A stretch of 64,000 nt of DNA from Rhynchopus euleeides (Eukaryota; Euglenozoa; Diplonemea; Diplonemida; Diplonemidae), in contig OY723241.1 of NCBI GenBank assembly GCA_963210315.1, positions 868,001-932,000 on the forward strand. Direction: 5' to 3'. A program made the translations under genes and the position numbers. Under the pieces are notes generated by a model. It was not told the DNA's origin, made no database searches, and was given only the letters and a program-made list of their open reading frames with translations. Positions 41,729-53,579 of this stretch are shown here, piece by piece; positions within the stretch are counted from its first letter, which is position 1, and each line of letters opens with the position of its first letter.

Positions 41729-44655
41729 CACCACGGACTAGTCGCCCGGACGACTAGTCGGGACGACGGGTGAAATGACGACGGGTGAAACGACGGGTGG
41801 CACCCGTCGAGTCGACGGGTGGCACCCGTCGGCACGACGGGTGAACCTGCTGAAACGACGGGTGTTCCAGCCATTTCCTGTTGATATGGGCCAATTTCCA
41901 TTGAAAACTAGGGGAGTACCTTGCATGGCATCAGGTTATTTTTCACGCCGAACTATCTTCCCTGCACAGACCCACCCCCCCATTAATTTCCATTTACAAT
42001 TCCTAGTTGGTGAAGGGGCTGCCCACCGGTGGACCACCAGGAGGGGGGTGAGCCATCCAGGTGGGCAGGGGGCCTGGGGGTGGGGCCTCAAAACAACTCC
42101 CTCCCACGACGTCACTCCGCTCTCGAGGACAAACAAAATCACCTACGTACCTGAACTGCCAAACACCCCCCCCCCCCTCACTTACGGGTGCGCGGATCTC
42201 ATGTGCTCGTCGCGCTTTACAGTGGTTTTAAAGAGCTCGAAACAAACACAGCAACGCTTTTTCAGCACGCGCGAATGGTGACTGAGGTAGTGCTGGCTCA
42301 GTCCCTTCGGTTGTCCGTTTGCCGCACTCCTGGCATGTGACAGTGCAGGTCTGACACGGCGCGTTGTTTTGCGGCCGATGTGCAGCATCATAATGCGCAA
42401 ACAGTGATTCTCTCGTGTGGGCAACTTTGGAGCACACAATGCAGATATGCTGCTGCACAGGCACTGTACCGGATGGCGTTGGTTCTGGCACTTCTGGCAC
42501 ATCCTCGCTGTTGCCCCAGGATTTGGACTTGCAGATGCATGCGAGCAGCGTTGCCTTTGGAGTGGTGTTTTCCGGGTCGCCCAGAAATTGTTGGCCCCAT
42601 CGCCCCCTTTTTGTGACGTGAGATCCAAGGCCGAGGGACTCGAGTCTCCGCTGCAGTGCTGCCGTTGCTCCCTTCCAACAAGCGTTCCTCGCAGTGACAC
42701 GGCGGCAAAGCTTTATCGCGCCGAACTTCAGGAGGGTCGGTTGGTCCAGCAGGCCGCACCCCTTGCCTTTGGTCCTCTGCATTTCGAAGAGCAGCAGGTC
42801 CCGTTCGGCGGTCTGCTGCGATGTCACCCTCAGGGCATGGCGTTTGGAGACGCCATTCCCCCTCTCCAGTTCCTCGTCACTCAGGGCGAGGGGGTGTGCA
42901 TCTTCTGGATCAAACCAGTGGCTCATCGAATATGGATATATGTAACACCACGCCCCTCGGATGTTCTCCCAGGTGACACCCACTCCAGGACAAACACAAG
43001 GATGTGCATTGCGATGAGCGAGAAGATGAACTCTTTCGCGCACTTTCCCTCCTGGTGGTACTTGATGGGGATGTCGTTGTAGCGGAAATGCACAAGCATT
43101 TCCATTACAATACAGAGTAGATGCTGCACCCCTTCGTCTTGGCAATGGTGAGTAAGCGACTCAGAACATCTCTGACCTGGTTTCCCGTCATGTTGGAACA
43201 CGTTGAGCTGCCAAGGACAGCCTTCTGCACGGCAGGTCCATCAGGCAAGATCTCTGCGAGTATTGCGATGAACCCGTTTATGTCGTGCAGGGGGTGTGAT
43301 CGTGTACGCTGTGGAGGTGAACACCCCTGCGTACAGGCTCTCAAACCCAGCTTCATGAAGTTCCTGGATGCTAGCCCTGTGGCAGGCGTGGAGCTGTTTC
43401 AACCAGTCATTTCGTGGTGTGGTACAAAACGCGCTCCTGTGCGAAGATGACCCCATCTTACTAAATGCCGACCACAGCTCAAGATGGTCCCCTGCTACCC
43501 TAAGCAGGCGAGCCGAAACATCACGTTCGCCTTTTCGAAAACCCCTCTCTGCACTCTTGCGATTTGCTTCAGGAAGTTGAACGTGAACCACGTTCTGTAC
43601 TCATCCTTCTGCTAATCGGCAACTGTCACCAACCGTGTTGCGAAGGCACCGTCGAAAATTCCTACGGCCAGCCTGCTCTGCTGGGTCTTCTGTGCCTGTT
43701 TCTTCTCCGCCTCGTACAGCTTCACCATAGCTGCAGTGCCGCGGGGCAGGCGTCGGCCATCTCCTTGAGCCCTGTCGGGTGGTCCTTCCCGTTGCTCTTC
43801 CGGAGGCCCAACCCGACAAACTCGATGTCTGACCCGCTATTGACACGGGCAGCGTACATCGTGCGACCCTCCTTCGCGGTCGACTTGCTGATCACCCCAC
43901 CCCCCAGCTTCTCATACTTTTTGTACAGGGCAAGACTGATGATGGGATCAGTCGACTTGATGGTAGTATCCGCCAGCTTGCCGAGAAGCTGCTTCAGGGC
44001 CATGTGGCTCAACCCATCAGCATCACGCTCGACAACATACGTGTTGATCCAAGCACGTACAAACACCGTCATGTCCACAGCGCTGGCGAGGGCCTGCGCT
44101 GCAGTACGCTTTGCCGCTGGCATTGATTGGTGTGGCTCGTCTGGGTGGCCTGGGTGGTGATGATGGTATCTTGGGGTATCTTGGCCTGGGTGGTGATGAG
44201 GGTACGGTATCTTGGAGACTGCCTTGTGGGTTGTGCAAGGGTTGGGGGCTGGGGCGAAAATTTGCCTGGCAGAAAAGTGATCACCTTCATGAAGTAGGTT
44301 GCTCTGTTAAACTGACACAGTTTGTCAGAGTCAAGATCCCTCGAACAATGAAAATCCACGAGAACAGCCGTCGCACATGCACTTGAGGCCCCATCACCAA
44401 CTAGGAATTGTAAATGGAAAGTAATGGGGGGTGGGTCTGTGCAGGGAAGATAGTTCGGCGTGAAAAATAACCTGATGCCATGCAAGGTACTCCCCTAGTT
44501 TTCAATGGAAATTGGCCCATATCAACAGGAAATGGCTGGAACACCCGTCGTTTCAGCAGGTTCACCCGTCGTGCCGACGGGTGCCGCCTGTCGAGTTTTC
44601 ACCCGTCGTCCCGACTAGTCGACCCCACCCGTCACTGCCCGACTAGTCCGTGGTG
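41729..44655. mobile_element. 2.9-kb TIR element with ACGGGTG subterminal repeats, family unknown
   Basis: Ends CACCACGGACTAGTC and GACTAGTCCGTGGTG are perfect inverses. The inverted similarity continues about 270-285 bp inward on each side, to CTAGGAATTG/CAATTCCTAG and CACCAACTAG. The outer part of each arm is packed with ACGGGTG/CACCCGT motifs (eight in the left arm), likely transposase-binding sites. The interior carries a broken minus-strand gene. No clear target duplication; flanks are CAGAAGAA and AAATCCAC. Confidence 0.85.
42182..44123 (-). pseudogene. Broken transposase-like gene with C-terminal C2H2 fingers
   Basis: One gene appears split by several frameshifts and at least two stops. 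Pieces in order are 44123-43722 (MPAAKRTAAQ... with ERDADGLSHMALKQLLGK and FVGLGLRKSNGKDHP), about 43720-43607, 43591-43241, 43290-43105, 43145-42228 and 42330-42182. The last parts contain three C2H2 fingers: CIVCSKVAHTRESLFAHYDA followed by AH, CQECGKRTTEG with a frame change to LSQHYLSHH, and CCVCFELFKTTVKRDEHMRS followed by AH. I recognise no catalytic core. It is the only gene inside the TIR element, so it is probably its decayed transposase or an accessory DNA-binding protein. Confidence 0.55.
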
Positions 44656-45700
44656 AAATCCACATTCCTTCGCATTCGCGTCAACAAGAGTTGGCCGGGG
44701 GAGGAGGGGGGCAGCCAAAGTCGAGAAGAAGAAGAAGAAGAAAATTCACCTCAAAAAACACCCTTCACAGCGGCATGTCTCAGCGGATCGATCGTTGGGG
44801 TAGGAGGTGGAAGGGGGGGGTGGTGGTGGTGGTGGTGGGGCAAATGCGAAGGTAAAACAAGTATCCCGACACCCAACCTGACCTCCAGCAAATGCGTGAT
44901 CTTTTGGAGGTGGAGGAGGGGAGGAGGAGGAGGTGGTGATGGTGATAGTGGCGGTAGTCTAGTCGCGTCTGCACCACACTGCATAGCGTTGTAGAAGGTG
45001 TGAGAGTCTCTTCAGGAGGGACGTGCCGTTTGCATTGGCTGGATGGTTCAGGGGGGGTAGCAATACCAGCGGCACGCTGTCAAGTGTTTCGTGGAAAAAG
45101 AGACACAGAACAGAGAGAGCTTGTTTTGTTTTGCAGGTGCTGTTTGGGGTGATCAGTCGGGCGTCTGATTCCCGTGACGCACAAAACAAAACCATCTCTT
45201 CGCAACGCTCCGCTGCTGCATCCGCGGGAGAGGGGGGGGGGAGGGTTGAGAGGACGAGAGGGAGAGGGAGGGAGGACACCGATGTGATGTATCCTTCTCA
45301 ACTTCACCCCCTCCCATCCCCCCACAGAGGCACAGACAGATGCATCGGGGTGTGGGGGTGCAGGCCTGTCGCTAACTTTTCGATTTTGGAGATTTGGTGG
45401 GTTGACGCTCCTGTTTTGGGGGGGGGGGGGGGGGGATCAGGGGGGAAAACACTAGGGGTCAATTTTTCTCGCGCGCGCTTCGCGCGCGCTCGTGTTGTTG
45501 CCAATTTTTCCCATCGGTGGACCACGAGGTGGGCACGGTGTGAGGCGCTGGGTTCCTTCCGTGGTTCCTCTCCCGCTCGCGCCGTCGGGTGCCGGAGGAA
45601 ACCAAAAAATGGCTTTCGGGACCATGATTTCGACGCTGCCCCCTGATATGTCACGGCCGTCAAAGCGCAAGGACTTGGTTACTAGACGGGCACGCGAGAT
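44656..45700. other. Region without a supported gene
   Basis: Holds an AAG tract (about 44727-44745), GGT/GGA repeats (44815-44840, 44905-44940), a run of about 17 G (45418-45435) and a CGCGCGCTTCGCGCGCG palindrome at about 45472-45489. A plus-strand open frame of about 200 codons here looks like compositional noise. Confidence 0.45.
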
Positions 45701-45760
45701 GGGGGGTCTGGGGGGCAGGGCCCCCCAGCCGCCGGAGGCCACGGTAGTGAGCATCTGTTC
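45701..45760. repeat. GC-hairpin interspersed repeat, copy 1
   Basis: GGGGGGTCTGGGGGGCAGGG, then CCCCCCAGCCGCCGGAGGCC, then ACGGTAGTGAGCATCTGTT. Preceded by GCGCAAGGACTTGG as in the 63.8-kb copy. Confidence 0.8.
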
Positions 45761-45872
45761 ACTGTGGGCGTACAGATTCTGTGTGAGTTGGCTGCGTCCT
45801 CCTGAGGCTACTGGAGTGGGTGGATTCCCTGACCCGGTGGGAATCGAATGACTTGAGTACGAGACATACGCC

Positions 45873-45935
45873 ACAGGGGGGTCTGGGGGGCGGAGCCCCC
45901 CAGCCGCCGGAGGCCACGGTAGTGAGCATCTGTTC
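45873..45935. repeat. GC-hairpin interspersed repeat, copy 2
   Basis: Same consensus as 45701-45760, with the intact GGGGGGCGGAGCCCCCC hairpin and CGGTAGTGAGCATCTGTT tail, 172 bp downstream of copy 1. Confidence 0.85.
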
Positions 45936-45954
45936 CTGCAAAACCATACTCTCT

Positions 45955-46230
45955 TCGACGTCGACCCAGTGAAAGTGGGTTGACGCTTGGTCGACGCTTG
46001 GTGAGCGTCGACCCAGTGTAACCGGGCCAACGCTAGGTTAGCGTCGACCCAGTGTAATAAATGGGTTGACGCTTGGTCCAGGCTTGAATGGCAACCCAGT
46101 TCCACTAGGTCGACGCTCCAAGCCTCGACCAAGCGTCAACCCAGTCCACTGGGTCGACGCTGGGTCGACGCTTTTTTATGGGGGGGGAAACCCAAAATCA
46201 CTGGGTCGACGGTCGACGCTTAGCGACATG
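45955..46230. repeat. Clustered direct and inverted GTCGACCCAGT / ACTGGGTCGAC motifs
   Basis: At least ten copies of GTCGACCCAGT or its complement, mixed with GTTGACGCTTGG variants, in about 275 bp and in both orientations. This arrangement looks like the subterminal region of a TIR transposon or a whole small foldback element. No coding content. Confidence 0.65.
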
Positions 46231-47123
46231 CCTGGTGGGGGTGGGCGGTGTGGGGGGGGGGCACCGAGTCATTCTTTTCGTTCAGAATCGTTCACAAAAA
46301 ACCAGAGCAACGGACACAGATCAGACGAATTTGCTTAAGGGAGAGAGAGAGAGAAGGGTGCAGGGGGTGAATGCCACGCCCGGGATGCGGCCAACCAATC
46401 TCGCTGCGCCTTTTGATGCAGCCAACCCCCGGTTTTTCGCGCAGCGTCTGACAACTGCGTTGGACACAGGGAGTCCTAGAGAGTGGATGTTGGAGGTGGC
46501 GATGAAGGCCTGCGCGTGGCTCTGTGATTTTGCCTGCCTGGGGGACTTTTTGGAGACCTTGTATTGGAGGGGGGGTGGGGTGGGTGGGGGACGGAAAGAA
46601 ACACAGGATTTACAAATCTAACCGTTGGCTGGGGTGTGTGGGCGAGAGAGAGGACAAGCGGGAGTTGGTGGAGAGCGGGCGGAATACACTGCCCACAGGC
46701 ATTTATCTCTAACAGGGGGTTCAAGAGTATTCACACTCAAGGCAGTCGGAAGGGACTAGGAGCGCGTGGGATTCGAGTCTGCCCGTCCTGCTCTGCCTGA
46801 TGCATGTGCTGGACGAGAGGCCATGACCCACAAAACAGTCCGCCAACACACAGCACCTGGTAGGGGCTGGTGCTGGCAAGCCAGTTCGAACTAAATATCC
46901 ATCTCACTGCCTGCGTCTGCTGGACAGTGAACCTGTGCGCCTGGGGAGCAGCGTCGTCGTCGGTGGCAGGCTGCGGAAGGGGTTATGTGTGGATGCAAAT
47001 GTAAGGTAAAACTCAACCCGGCTTGTCGCCGAGTTGATCCCATCATTCCCACCCCCACCCCACTCTCTTTCCCCGCAATAAAGGCGGAAGCACCTCATCC
47101 CCAAACCCAAAAGCCTGTAACGA
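46231..47123. other. Region downstream of CPAP without a supported gene
   Basis: A GA-rich simple repeat lies at about 46340-46355. No recognisable domain in any frame. Confidence 0.45.
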
Positions 47124-50015
47124 TCACCCCCGCCCTGGGTGTCGGTCGGAAGCCCCCCTCGAGCACTCCCCGTGTGCAATGCCATACTTCTCTTCGACAC
47201 CGTCTGCACGGATCAGCTTCACAGACGCATCGGGGAAGCGAATCTCTTTGGAACCGTCCGGGTAGTGCTTCTCGGTCTGCCCGTTGGAGTGGAACTCAAA
47301 GTACTGCACGCCGTCCGTCATGGTGGTGTGCGTCGTCTCTGCCTGGTGGTAGTAGTACACCATCTTGCCGCTGGGGTATGTCTGTGGGTGGTGGTGGTTG
47401 CAAGGGGCGGCATGACAGAACAGGGCAGGCAAGCTGAGGAATATGTGTAGCCCATCCCGTAAGTAATTATCGATGGCTGAAAGGTCACAGGTGCATGCAC
47501 TCGCATCCATACCTTCCGCAGGTCCTTGTTGTTGAACTCCAGCACGATGTGACCAGAGGGGTACACGATCTTGCGTGTGCCGTTGAAGTAGAGGACTTCA
47601 CGCTTGCGTGATGTGTAGTACCGTTCCACTTTGCCGTCGGCGTTGCGGCGCTCCTCGACGACGACGTCGTTGACGACCTCGTCGATGGGCTCTGCAGCGT
47701 CTGCGTCTGCCAGCGCAGCTGTGTAGAGAGGGGTGGCGGGTAGGCAGCGACATCGGCACAACACATGGGGGCAATGACAACAGTGGTTCATTGTGCTGCC
47801 CTGTTGGTCACCGAAAAGAAAGAAGCGATGACCCGCTCTCTGCCCCTTGAAGAGCTGACCCACCCGCAGCACCACACGCATGGCAGCACAACACGATCAT
47901 ACCAGACTTGTGTGCCGCGTCTGACGCAGGGGCAGTGGGCTCGGCACGTGTCTCCCTGCGCTGCTCCTGCCTGTAGAGTGCCTCACGCTCCCTGCGCTCG
48001 GTCTCCCGCTTCTCCTCCAGGCGTTCGCGCTCCGCGCGCTCACGCTCCACACGCTCTGCCTCGGCCTGTTCCTTTGCGGCACGCTCGCGCTCCACACGCT
48101 CAATCTCGACACGCTGCCTTTCGCGCTCGAGGCGTTCGCGTTCGACACGGGCTTCCTCTGCACGCTGGCGCTCCAGCTCAAGGCGCTGGCGCTCTTCGCG
48201 TGCTCTCCGTTCACGCTCAAGGTCCCGTTCCTTCTCGCGTGCCCTTTCGCGCTCCTCGGCTTCCTTCTTGATGCGCAGTTCGTGTTCGCGGCGTTCTGCC
48301 TCTTCGTTCTCACGGCGCTCCCGCTCTGCACGTTCAGCACGTTCGGCACGCTCAGCACGCTCGCGTGCCTCCTTTGCTTCTCTTGCTTCCTTTGCTTCCC
48401 TAGCCTCGCGCTCGCGGCGTTCCCGTTCCTCCTTCCGCTGCCGGTCGCGACGTTGTTCCTCACGCTCACGCTGGAAGCGGTCACGCTGCTTCCGTTCGCT
48501 GTCCTTCCGCCTCCGTTCTTCGTGCATCTGGGCAACGATGGACTGCGTCTCCTCCTCCTCTGCTTCCAGCTGCTCCTGCAGCACCCTGTTGGCATCCGCC
48601 AGGTCGCGGCACGTCGTCTTGGCGGCCTTGATCTGTGTCAGGTAGTGCTCCTCCTGCATGTCGAAGTCAGACTTGATCATGTCCAGCTCTGCACGCACCT
48701 TGCGCAGGTGTGCCTTCATCTCCTGCTGGTCGTGCTGCGCTTCAATCGCGTCGTTGGTTACCCGCTTCTGGCGCTCGAGAAGCTGCCGCTCCTTCGCAAC
48801 ATTCACATCCAGCTGTGCCTGGTACGCTGTGAGGTCTGCCACGGGCTCGCGCCGTCCTTCGCTAATGTCACTGATATCGGGGTCGGAGGGCGTCAGGTCG
48901 TCCACACCCGTGTGCATCACAGAGGCGAGCTCGGGGTTAAACGCACGTGTCGGATGCACTGTGATGGATCCCGGCCCGCGCACATCGAAGCTCCCTGCCC
49001 TCTCGCGGTTGGCAGAAGCCTTGCCCTGCGACTTGGACCGCGTTGCGTGTGCCGACGACGTGCGCCCACGCTGCTTGCCCCTGTAGTCATCTTCGCGTGC
49101 CGCATCAAAGTCATCTGATGTGTTGCTAAACTCATCTGGCACGCCACGGCGCCCATGCGCAGGCTCACGGATAGGCATGGTACGCGTCGGCTCACGCGTG
49201 TCCACCCACTCCCTCTCCCTCTCTCTTTCCCGCTCCCTCTCCCTTTCGCGCTCGCGCTGCTCACGCTCCCTCGCCCTCTCCCGCTCCCTCTCTCTCTCCC
49301 TCTCGCGCTCCCGCTCCCACTCCCTTTCACGCTCACGCTCGCGCTCCCTATCCCGCGTGGCAGCACCCTGCCGCAGCGTATCCGCAAAATCCTGCGACGC
49401 GTCACGCTCCCTCCCGCCGGGATGCGTATGCTGCCGCTCAAGCCCCGCCCCGCTGCCGCGACGCACAACACGCTGCTGCTGATGCTGCTGCTGCGTCTCC
49501 TCCGGCGGGTCCTCAAACACCTCACGCTCCTCACGCCGCTGCGCAGGCTGCACATGCGAGTCGGTGAAACGACTGCGCTGCACAGCAGGGGAAGCGGGCG
49601 AGCTGAAGGGCTGCCGCGCAGGCTGCTCAGCACGCATCTGCTTCTTGCCCAACGGCACCGCATTCTCCTTGTTGGAGTCGGGGTGGGGAGGCGCTGACCG
49701 CGGCACCGCCACCGTAATCCCGCTGAAGGCATCGTCGCGCTCCGGCTCCGACTTGGCCTTCATCGACTGGATGGCATCACGGAAGGCCCGCGACTTCGCG
49801 ACGCCGTCATTCTTACTCCGCGGCCCCTGCGGGAAACTCTCGCTCCCAACACGCTCCTGCAGCTCTGCAACCTTCCCCAACGCACACTTCCCCTCGTCCC
49901 GCTTCAGGAATTTGTGGCTCTGCCCCTTCTTAAGAGTCTTCAGAGGCTTCTTGGGCTTCGGCGCCGCAGGCCCATCGCCGAACGAGATGGAGAAAGCCTC
50001 AGCCTTTGGAGGCAT
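47124..50015 (-). CDS. CPAP/SAS-4 (CENPJ-like) centriole assembly protein, three exons
   Basis: Exons on the minus strand are 50015-47903, 47718-47513 and 47381-47124, about 858 residues. Donors GTATGA (47902) and GTATGG (47512) and acceptors CACAG/CACAG join in frame (phases 1 and 0). The N-terminus has HKFLKRDEG (residues 34-42), resembling the PFLKRGEG motif of CPAP/CENPJ. A long Arg/Glu-rich coiled coil covers about residues 230-690, with a continuous RERE-type stretch at about 235-285. Exons 2-3 encode the TCP10/G-box C-terminal beta repeats: KVERYYTSRKREVLYFNGTR, KIVYPSGHIVLEF, TYPSGKMVYYY, GQTEKHYPDGSKEIRFPDAS. In CPAP these repeats bind STIL/Ana2-like partners, and the protein controls centriole/basal body length. 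Its presence implies a ciliated or flagellated stage. A Met 17 codons upstream (50066) is an alternative start. Confidence 0.85.
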
Positions 50016-50066
50016 CGCACCACCGGCGGGTGCGCCGCAGCGAGGCGGGGGAGGGGGGCAGGCCAC

Positions 50067-52496
50067 GAGAGGGACGGTGCGGTGCCCCCTCTCTCTACAC
50101 GCTGCCTGCTTGTGTGGCTGGCACGCACAAGGCCTACAACGGCCGCCCCGCCGCCACCCCGCCCCACCTCCCAGCGGCGGAAGCCTGTGTAGTGCTGGGG
50201 GGGGAGGGCGCCTGGTTTGGGTTGTGTGAGGGCGATTTGATGTCGGTGATGCCGGGGTTTACAGTATGCTGTGGCGATGCATCCAGCAATGGATGGGGTG
50301 CGGGGTGGTGGAGAGAGGGGGGGAGGGGGGGGAAAAGATGTACCAACCACGGGCCACGCTGCACAGGGAGGGGATCCACCAGGGCAGAACCGAAAAGGCC
50401 GCATCCACCCACACGCCACCCCCCCCCCCACCCCCCCCGCCTACCCACCGACATATCCCTCCCTCCCCCTCCGGGCAACGCAGGAAGCACTACCCTGGCT
50501 AGGCGAATCGCGCGAACGTCTCTGTCAGAGATGCGAGCCACATCACCGCGTGTCTGCCTAGAGGACGGGAGGCTGCGGGTTTGCGGAGCAAGAGGGGGGA
50601 GAAATCACGACCGTTCTGCAAAGGGGCATGCCTGCCGGGCTGCCGCACTGTCCCCTGAAAGTGCCTGCGTGCACCCAATTTACACAGACCGTCTGACCGG
50701 CATCGACCGAAAGGGGGGTGGTGGGGATGCGGGGGTGGGAGGTGGTAGGATCGGGCCACGCACACAAAACCCACACAGAGCACTGTCTGTGTGTGTGTGT
50801 GGGGGGGGGGGGGGATGACACAGACTTACAGATGCCGGGGAGGAGGGGGGGAGGGGGGGGGGCCGGACAGCGAGCATTCACAATAGGGGGGCTTCGATCA
50901 GAAGTGCAGAAAGTGAGGTGCCTCACAAACGAGGAGGCAGGCTGACACATTTTGACACAGAGTGAAGACGCCCCAATGGGTTTTACATCGTTTGTGTGAG
51001 TATATTCGTTATCGTTGAGTTCACGCGCGAGTGTATATCTCTCTCGAAACAGATGATAAAACTCCTTTCATTTCGAGAGGAGGCCCTCGAAAGGCAAGGT
51101 TTTCCCCACGTCTTGCCTTTTTGCGAGACTCCCGATAACGATAACACACACGCGACGGAAGGGCCCACCGTTGGGTAGAGCAGGCGGGCAGTTCAGGGGG
51201 GCGGGGCGCACGCATAAACGGGCAAAACACAAAGCCAACAACTCGACGGAATATAGTCATCTGGGAGGGAGGTGGTGGTGGCGGCGGGTGGCCCCACGCA
51301 TCCGACCACACTCCCCGACGGATAGGGCTAGAGTCTCGTGGTCAACAAAGCCGAGGAGCCCCCCAAGCGCACGACTGCACTGGGGCGACGGCTCGCAACG
51401 CAGCTTGACGTTGAAGGAGACGTGTGCAGGGTGCAAGTGGTGTATGGAGAGAGCGGGGTGGGTTGTTTCCCAAGAGCAGGGCCACTGGGTTGTGGCCGTG
51501 GCCTGTGATAGGGCAGAGGGGGGGGGGGGGTTCCGGGTTTGTATTGAATACACCGTGCGCGGCACAGGCAGGGAGGGCTGCCCGCCTGGATTCTTCGTGT
51601 TCACAAGCACGGGTTCCTTGGGGGGGGGGGGGCAGCTATAGATACGCGTGGGTGTGTGCAGGATCATGCATGGAGGAACGAAAGGATAAATGAGAAAATG
51701 GTTTTCGTTGATCGTACAAAACACACGCTTTAGAATCCCGGGCTGATTTGTGCGCACGATCAGACGATATGCTGTTCCGGACAAGCAAAGCTTTTTGTTA
51801 GGTAGGCAAATTGCCCTGTGAATGTCTGATATTTCGGTTTGACAGGCATCGGAGAGCCGTGTGCCGACGGCAAGCATATCTCGCAACCAACCCTCCCGTA
51901 TCGTTGCAGTTCCACCCGGCAAAAAAAAAGGTTCGCTGTCGGAAGAGGAAAAATAGCCATCAGGCATGTTTACTGCCTGGCACAAACACCTGGGGTGGCA
52001 GATTGCACAGAGCAGCAAAACCGGGAAGGCTTAATAAATCTGCACAGGGCGGTAGTGTGTTGGCAACGCGATGCATGCTGACATGCTGGCTCTCCACAAC
52101 ACCCCCACTCCAAGAGGCCGACTCATAAGCAGGGATGCAGGGGTGCGCTCGAATAGCAGCATCCCCAGAAGATACTCCGGTGACTCGGTGGACTGGGGAG
52201 TGACGGAGACAAAAGGAAGTTACAGAGTATGCGGGACGGGGGAGGAGGGGATGCTGTGTGCGCGCGCGTGTGCGATCGGGGCTGAGCTGAGAGGACATGC
52301 GTCCCCGCCAGACAAAAAGGCAACCCCCTCCTCGCCCCCCCCCCCCCCCCGCCCCACAGAATTTTCGTTCGTTCTCAACCCCACCCTCCGCCCCACCCGG
52401 CCTCCCGGAAACCCGCAAAAAGCCAGAACAGCAGGAATCACAGCCCCACAACTCGCTGCCACACCCGAGGGGGGTGGGAGGTGGCCACCCTTCTGT
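50067..52496. other. Intergenic region
   Basis: No gene supported. Simple CA/GT, poly-G and poly-C runs are frequent (50405-50440, 50790-50812, 52338-52352). Stacked hairpins lie at about 51060-51120 (CTTTCATTTCGAGAGG with CCTCGAAAGG; AAGGCAAG with CTTGCCTT), enclosed by GTTATCG/CGATAAC at 51010 and 51135. Confidence 0.5.
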
Positions 52497-53471
52497 TCAA
52501 AGCTTGCTCCTGAGCACCACTGCGTTTTTGTCGTTTCTTGAGAAGAAATCGGCGAACAGGAAGTGTGTGGTTTTCGAGTCCATCTCCCAGAAGAGATGCC
52601 CGGCATACGGGATCACGCCCAGCTTGCTCCCCTTGATTGTCCCCCACAGCTCCAGGCTGTTGCGCGGGTCGGTGAGCCGGTCCGAATCGCCCGTCGCAAT
52701 CAGCGTCGGCACCGAGATACTCGCAGCCTCCGCAACCATCCCGACCCCCGCAAAGTCACGGATCGCCCCCTCCTGCCCGGTGCCACCCGGGTTCCCCAGC
52801 CGGTCCTCCTCCGAATCGACAAAGCTCTTCAGCAGCAGCTTCCAGCGCTGTGGGTTCGCCTCGACCCACCCCTCTGTGAAGCTGTATTCAAACATCTCCG
52901 TGAGATGCACCGCACGCGCCTCGCGCGTCTTCGGCATCTCCGCGAGCGCCAGCTCCATATAGCGCGCCGGGATGCCAATCTGGTCCAGCGGCTTTGCATA
53001 GGAACACCCGACTATCAGGGACGCCAGCTGCTCCGGGTGGCGGATGGCTGTCTTCATTGCAATGAGCCCACCCATGCTGACCCCCACGAGGTGGAACTTG
53101 ACAGGACGCCCTGCAGTGCGCATGCGGGGGTATTCCCGGAACACCTCCGCACAGTCATCCGCCATGTCGTTGAAGGTGTACGGCTGCTGCGGCATGCTGC
53201 TCGACCCGCTGCCCCTGTTGTCCATGATAACGATGTCGCGCTGTGTGGCGGCGGACATCTCCTGTGCCCAGGTGAGGCTGTCCTCAAGGGTCATGCCCAG
53301 CCCGCGGATGATCAGCACCGGGGCGGGGAGGGGTGCGTCGAGGGCGTATTTAGCAGATGCCCCGGTCACGGGGGGCGAGAGGGCTGAAGGCCCAACGATG
53401 CAGAAGTTCAACACGACCTTCTCGCCCTTCCACACCCGTGTGGCGGCGCCTTTGATAACTGAGAGTGGCAT
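52497..53471 (-). CDS. Alpha/beta-hydrolase (proline iminopeptidase-like)
   Basis: Intronless, 324 residues. The alpha/beta-hydrolase elements are in order: LIIRGLGMTLEDS in place of the oxyanion HGG loop, DNRGSGSSS after strand 4, nucleophile S132 in GVSMGG, D262/D264 in TGDSDRLTDP and H292 in YAGHLFWE. A cap region with many Met/Glu residues lies at about 155-245. Fold and triad are clear; the substrate is not, and both proline iminopeptidase-type and esterase-type relatives fit. No signal peptide. A run of CCA codon-like pyrimidine repeats ending CAG lies 14 nt upstream of the ATG. The 8.8-kb Mutator-like element is inserted 108 bp upstream of the ATG. Confidence 0.88.
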   Translation of the reverse strand: MPLSVIKGAATRVWKGEKVVLNFCIVGPSALSPPVTGASAKYALDAPLPAPVLIIRGLGMTLEDSLTWAQEMSAATQRDIVIMDNRGSGSSSMPQQPYTFNDMADDCAEVFREYPRMRTAGRPVKFHLVGVSMGGLIAMKTAIRHPEQLASLIVGCSYAKPLDQIGIPARYMELALAEMPKTREARAVHLTEMFEYSFTEGWVEANPQRWKLLLKSFVDSEEDRLGNPGGTGQEGAIRDFAGVGMVAEAASISVPTLIATGDSDRLTDPRNSLELWGTIKGSKLGVIPYAGHLFWEMDSKTTHFLFADFFSRNDKNAVVLRSKL

Positions 53472-53579
53472 CGTGTGGGACCTTCTGGGTGGTGGTGGTG
53501 GTGGTGGTGACTGATTGCAGCGGGCAGTGTCCTGAGATGAGGGAGGGGGGGTTTGATCGTCGAGAGTGAATGGAAAAGT

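Noticed and set aside
45023-45646. 207-codon open frame on the plus strand
   Set aside because: It runs through simple G-rich sequence and a palindrome, has no domain, and is opposite to the direction of all real genes here.
46720-46830. GATTCGAGTC as a possible tRNA T-loop
   Set aside because: No acceptor stem, D-loop or anticodon stem can be folded around it; other TTCGA hits in the window fail in the same way.
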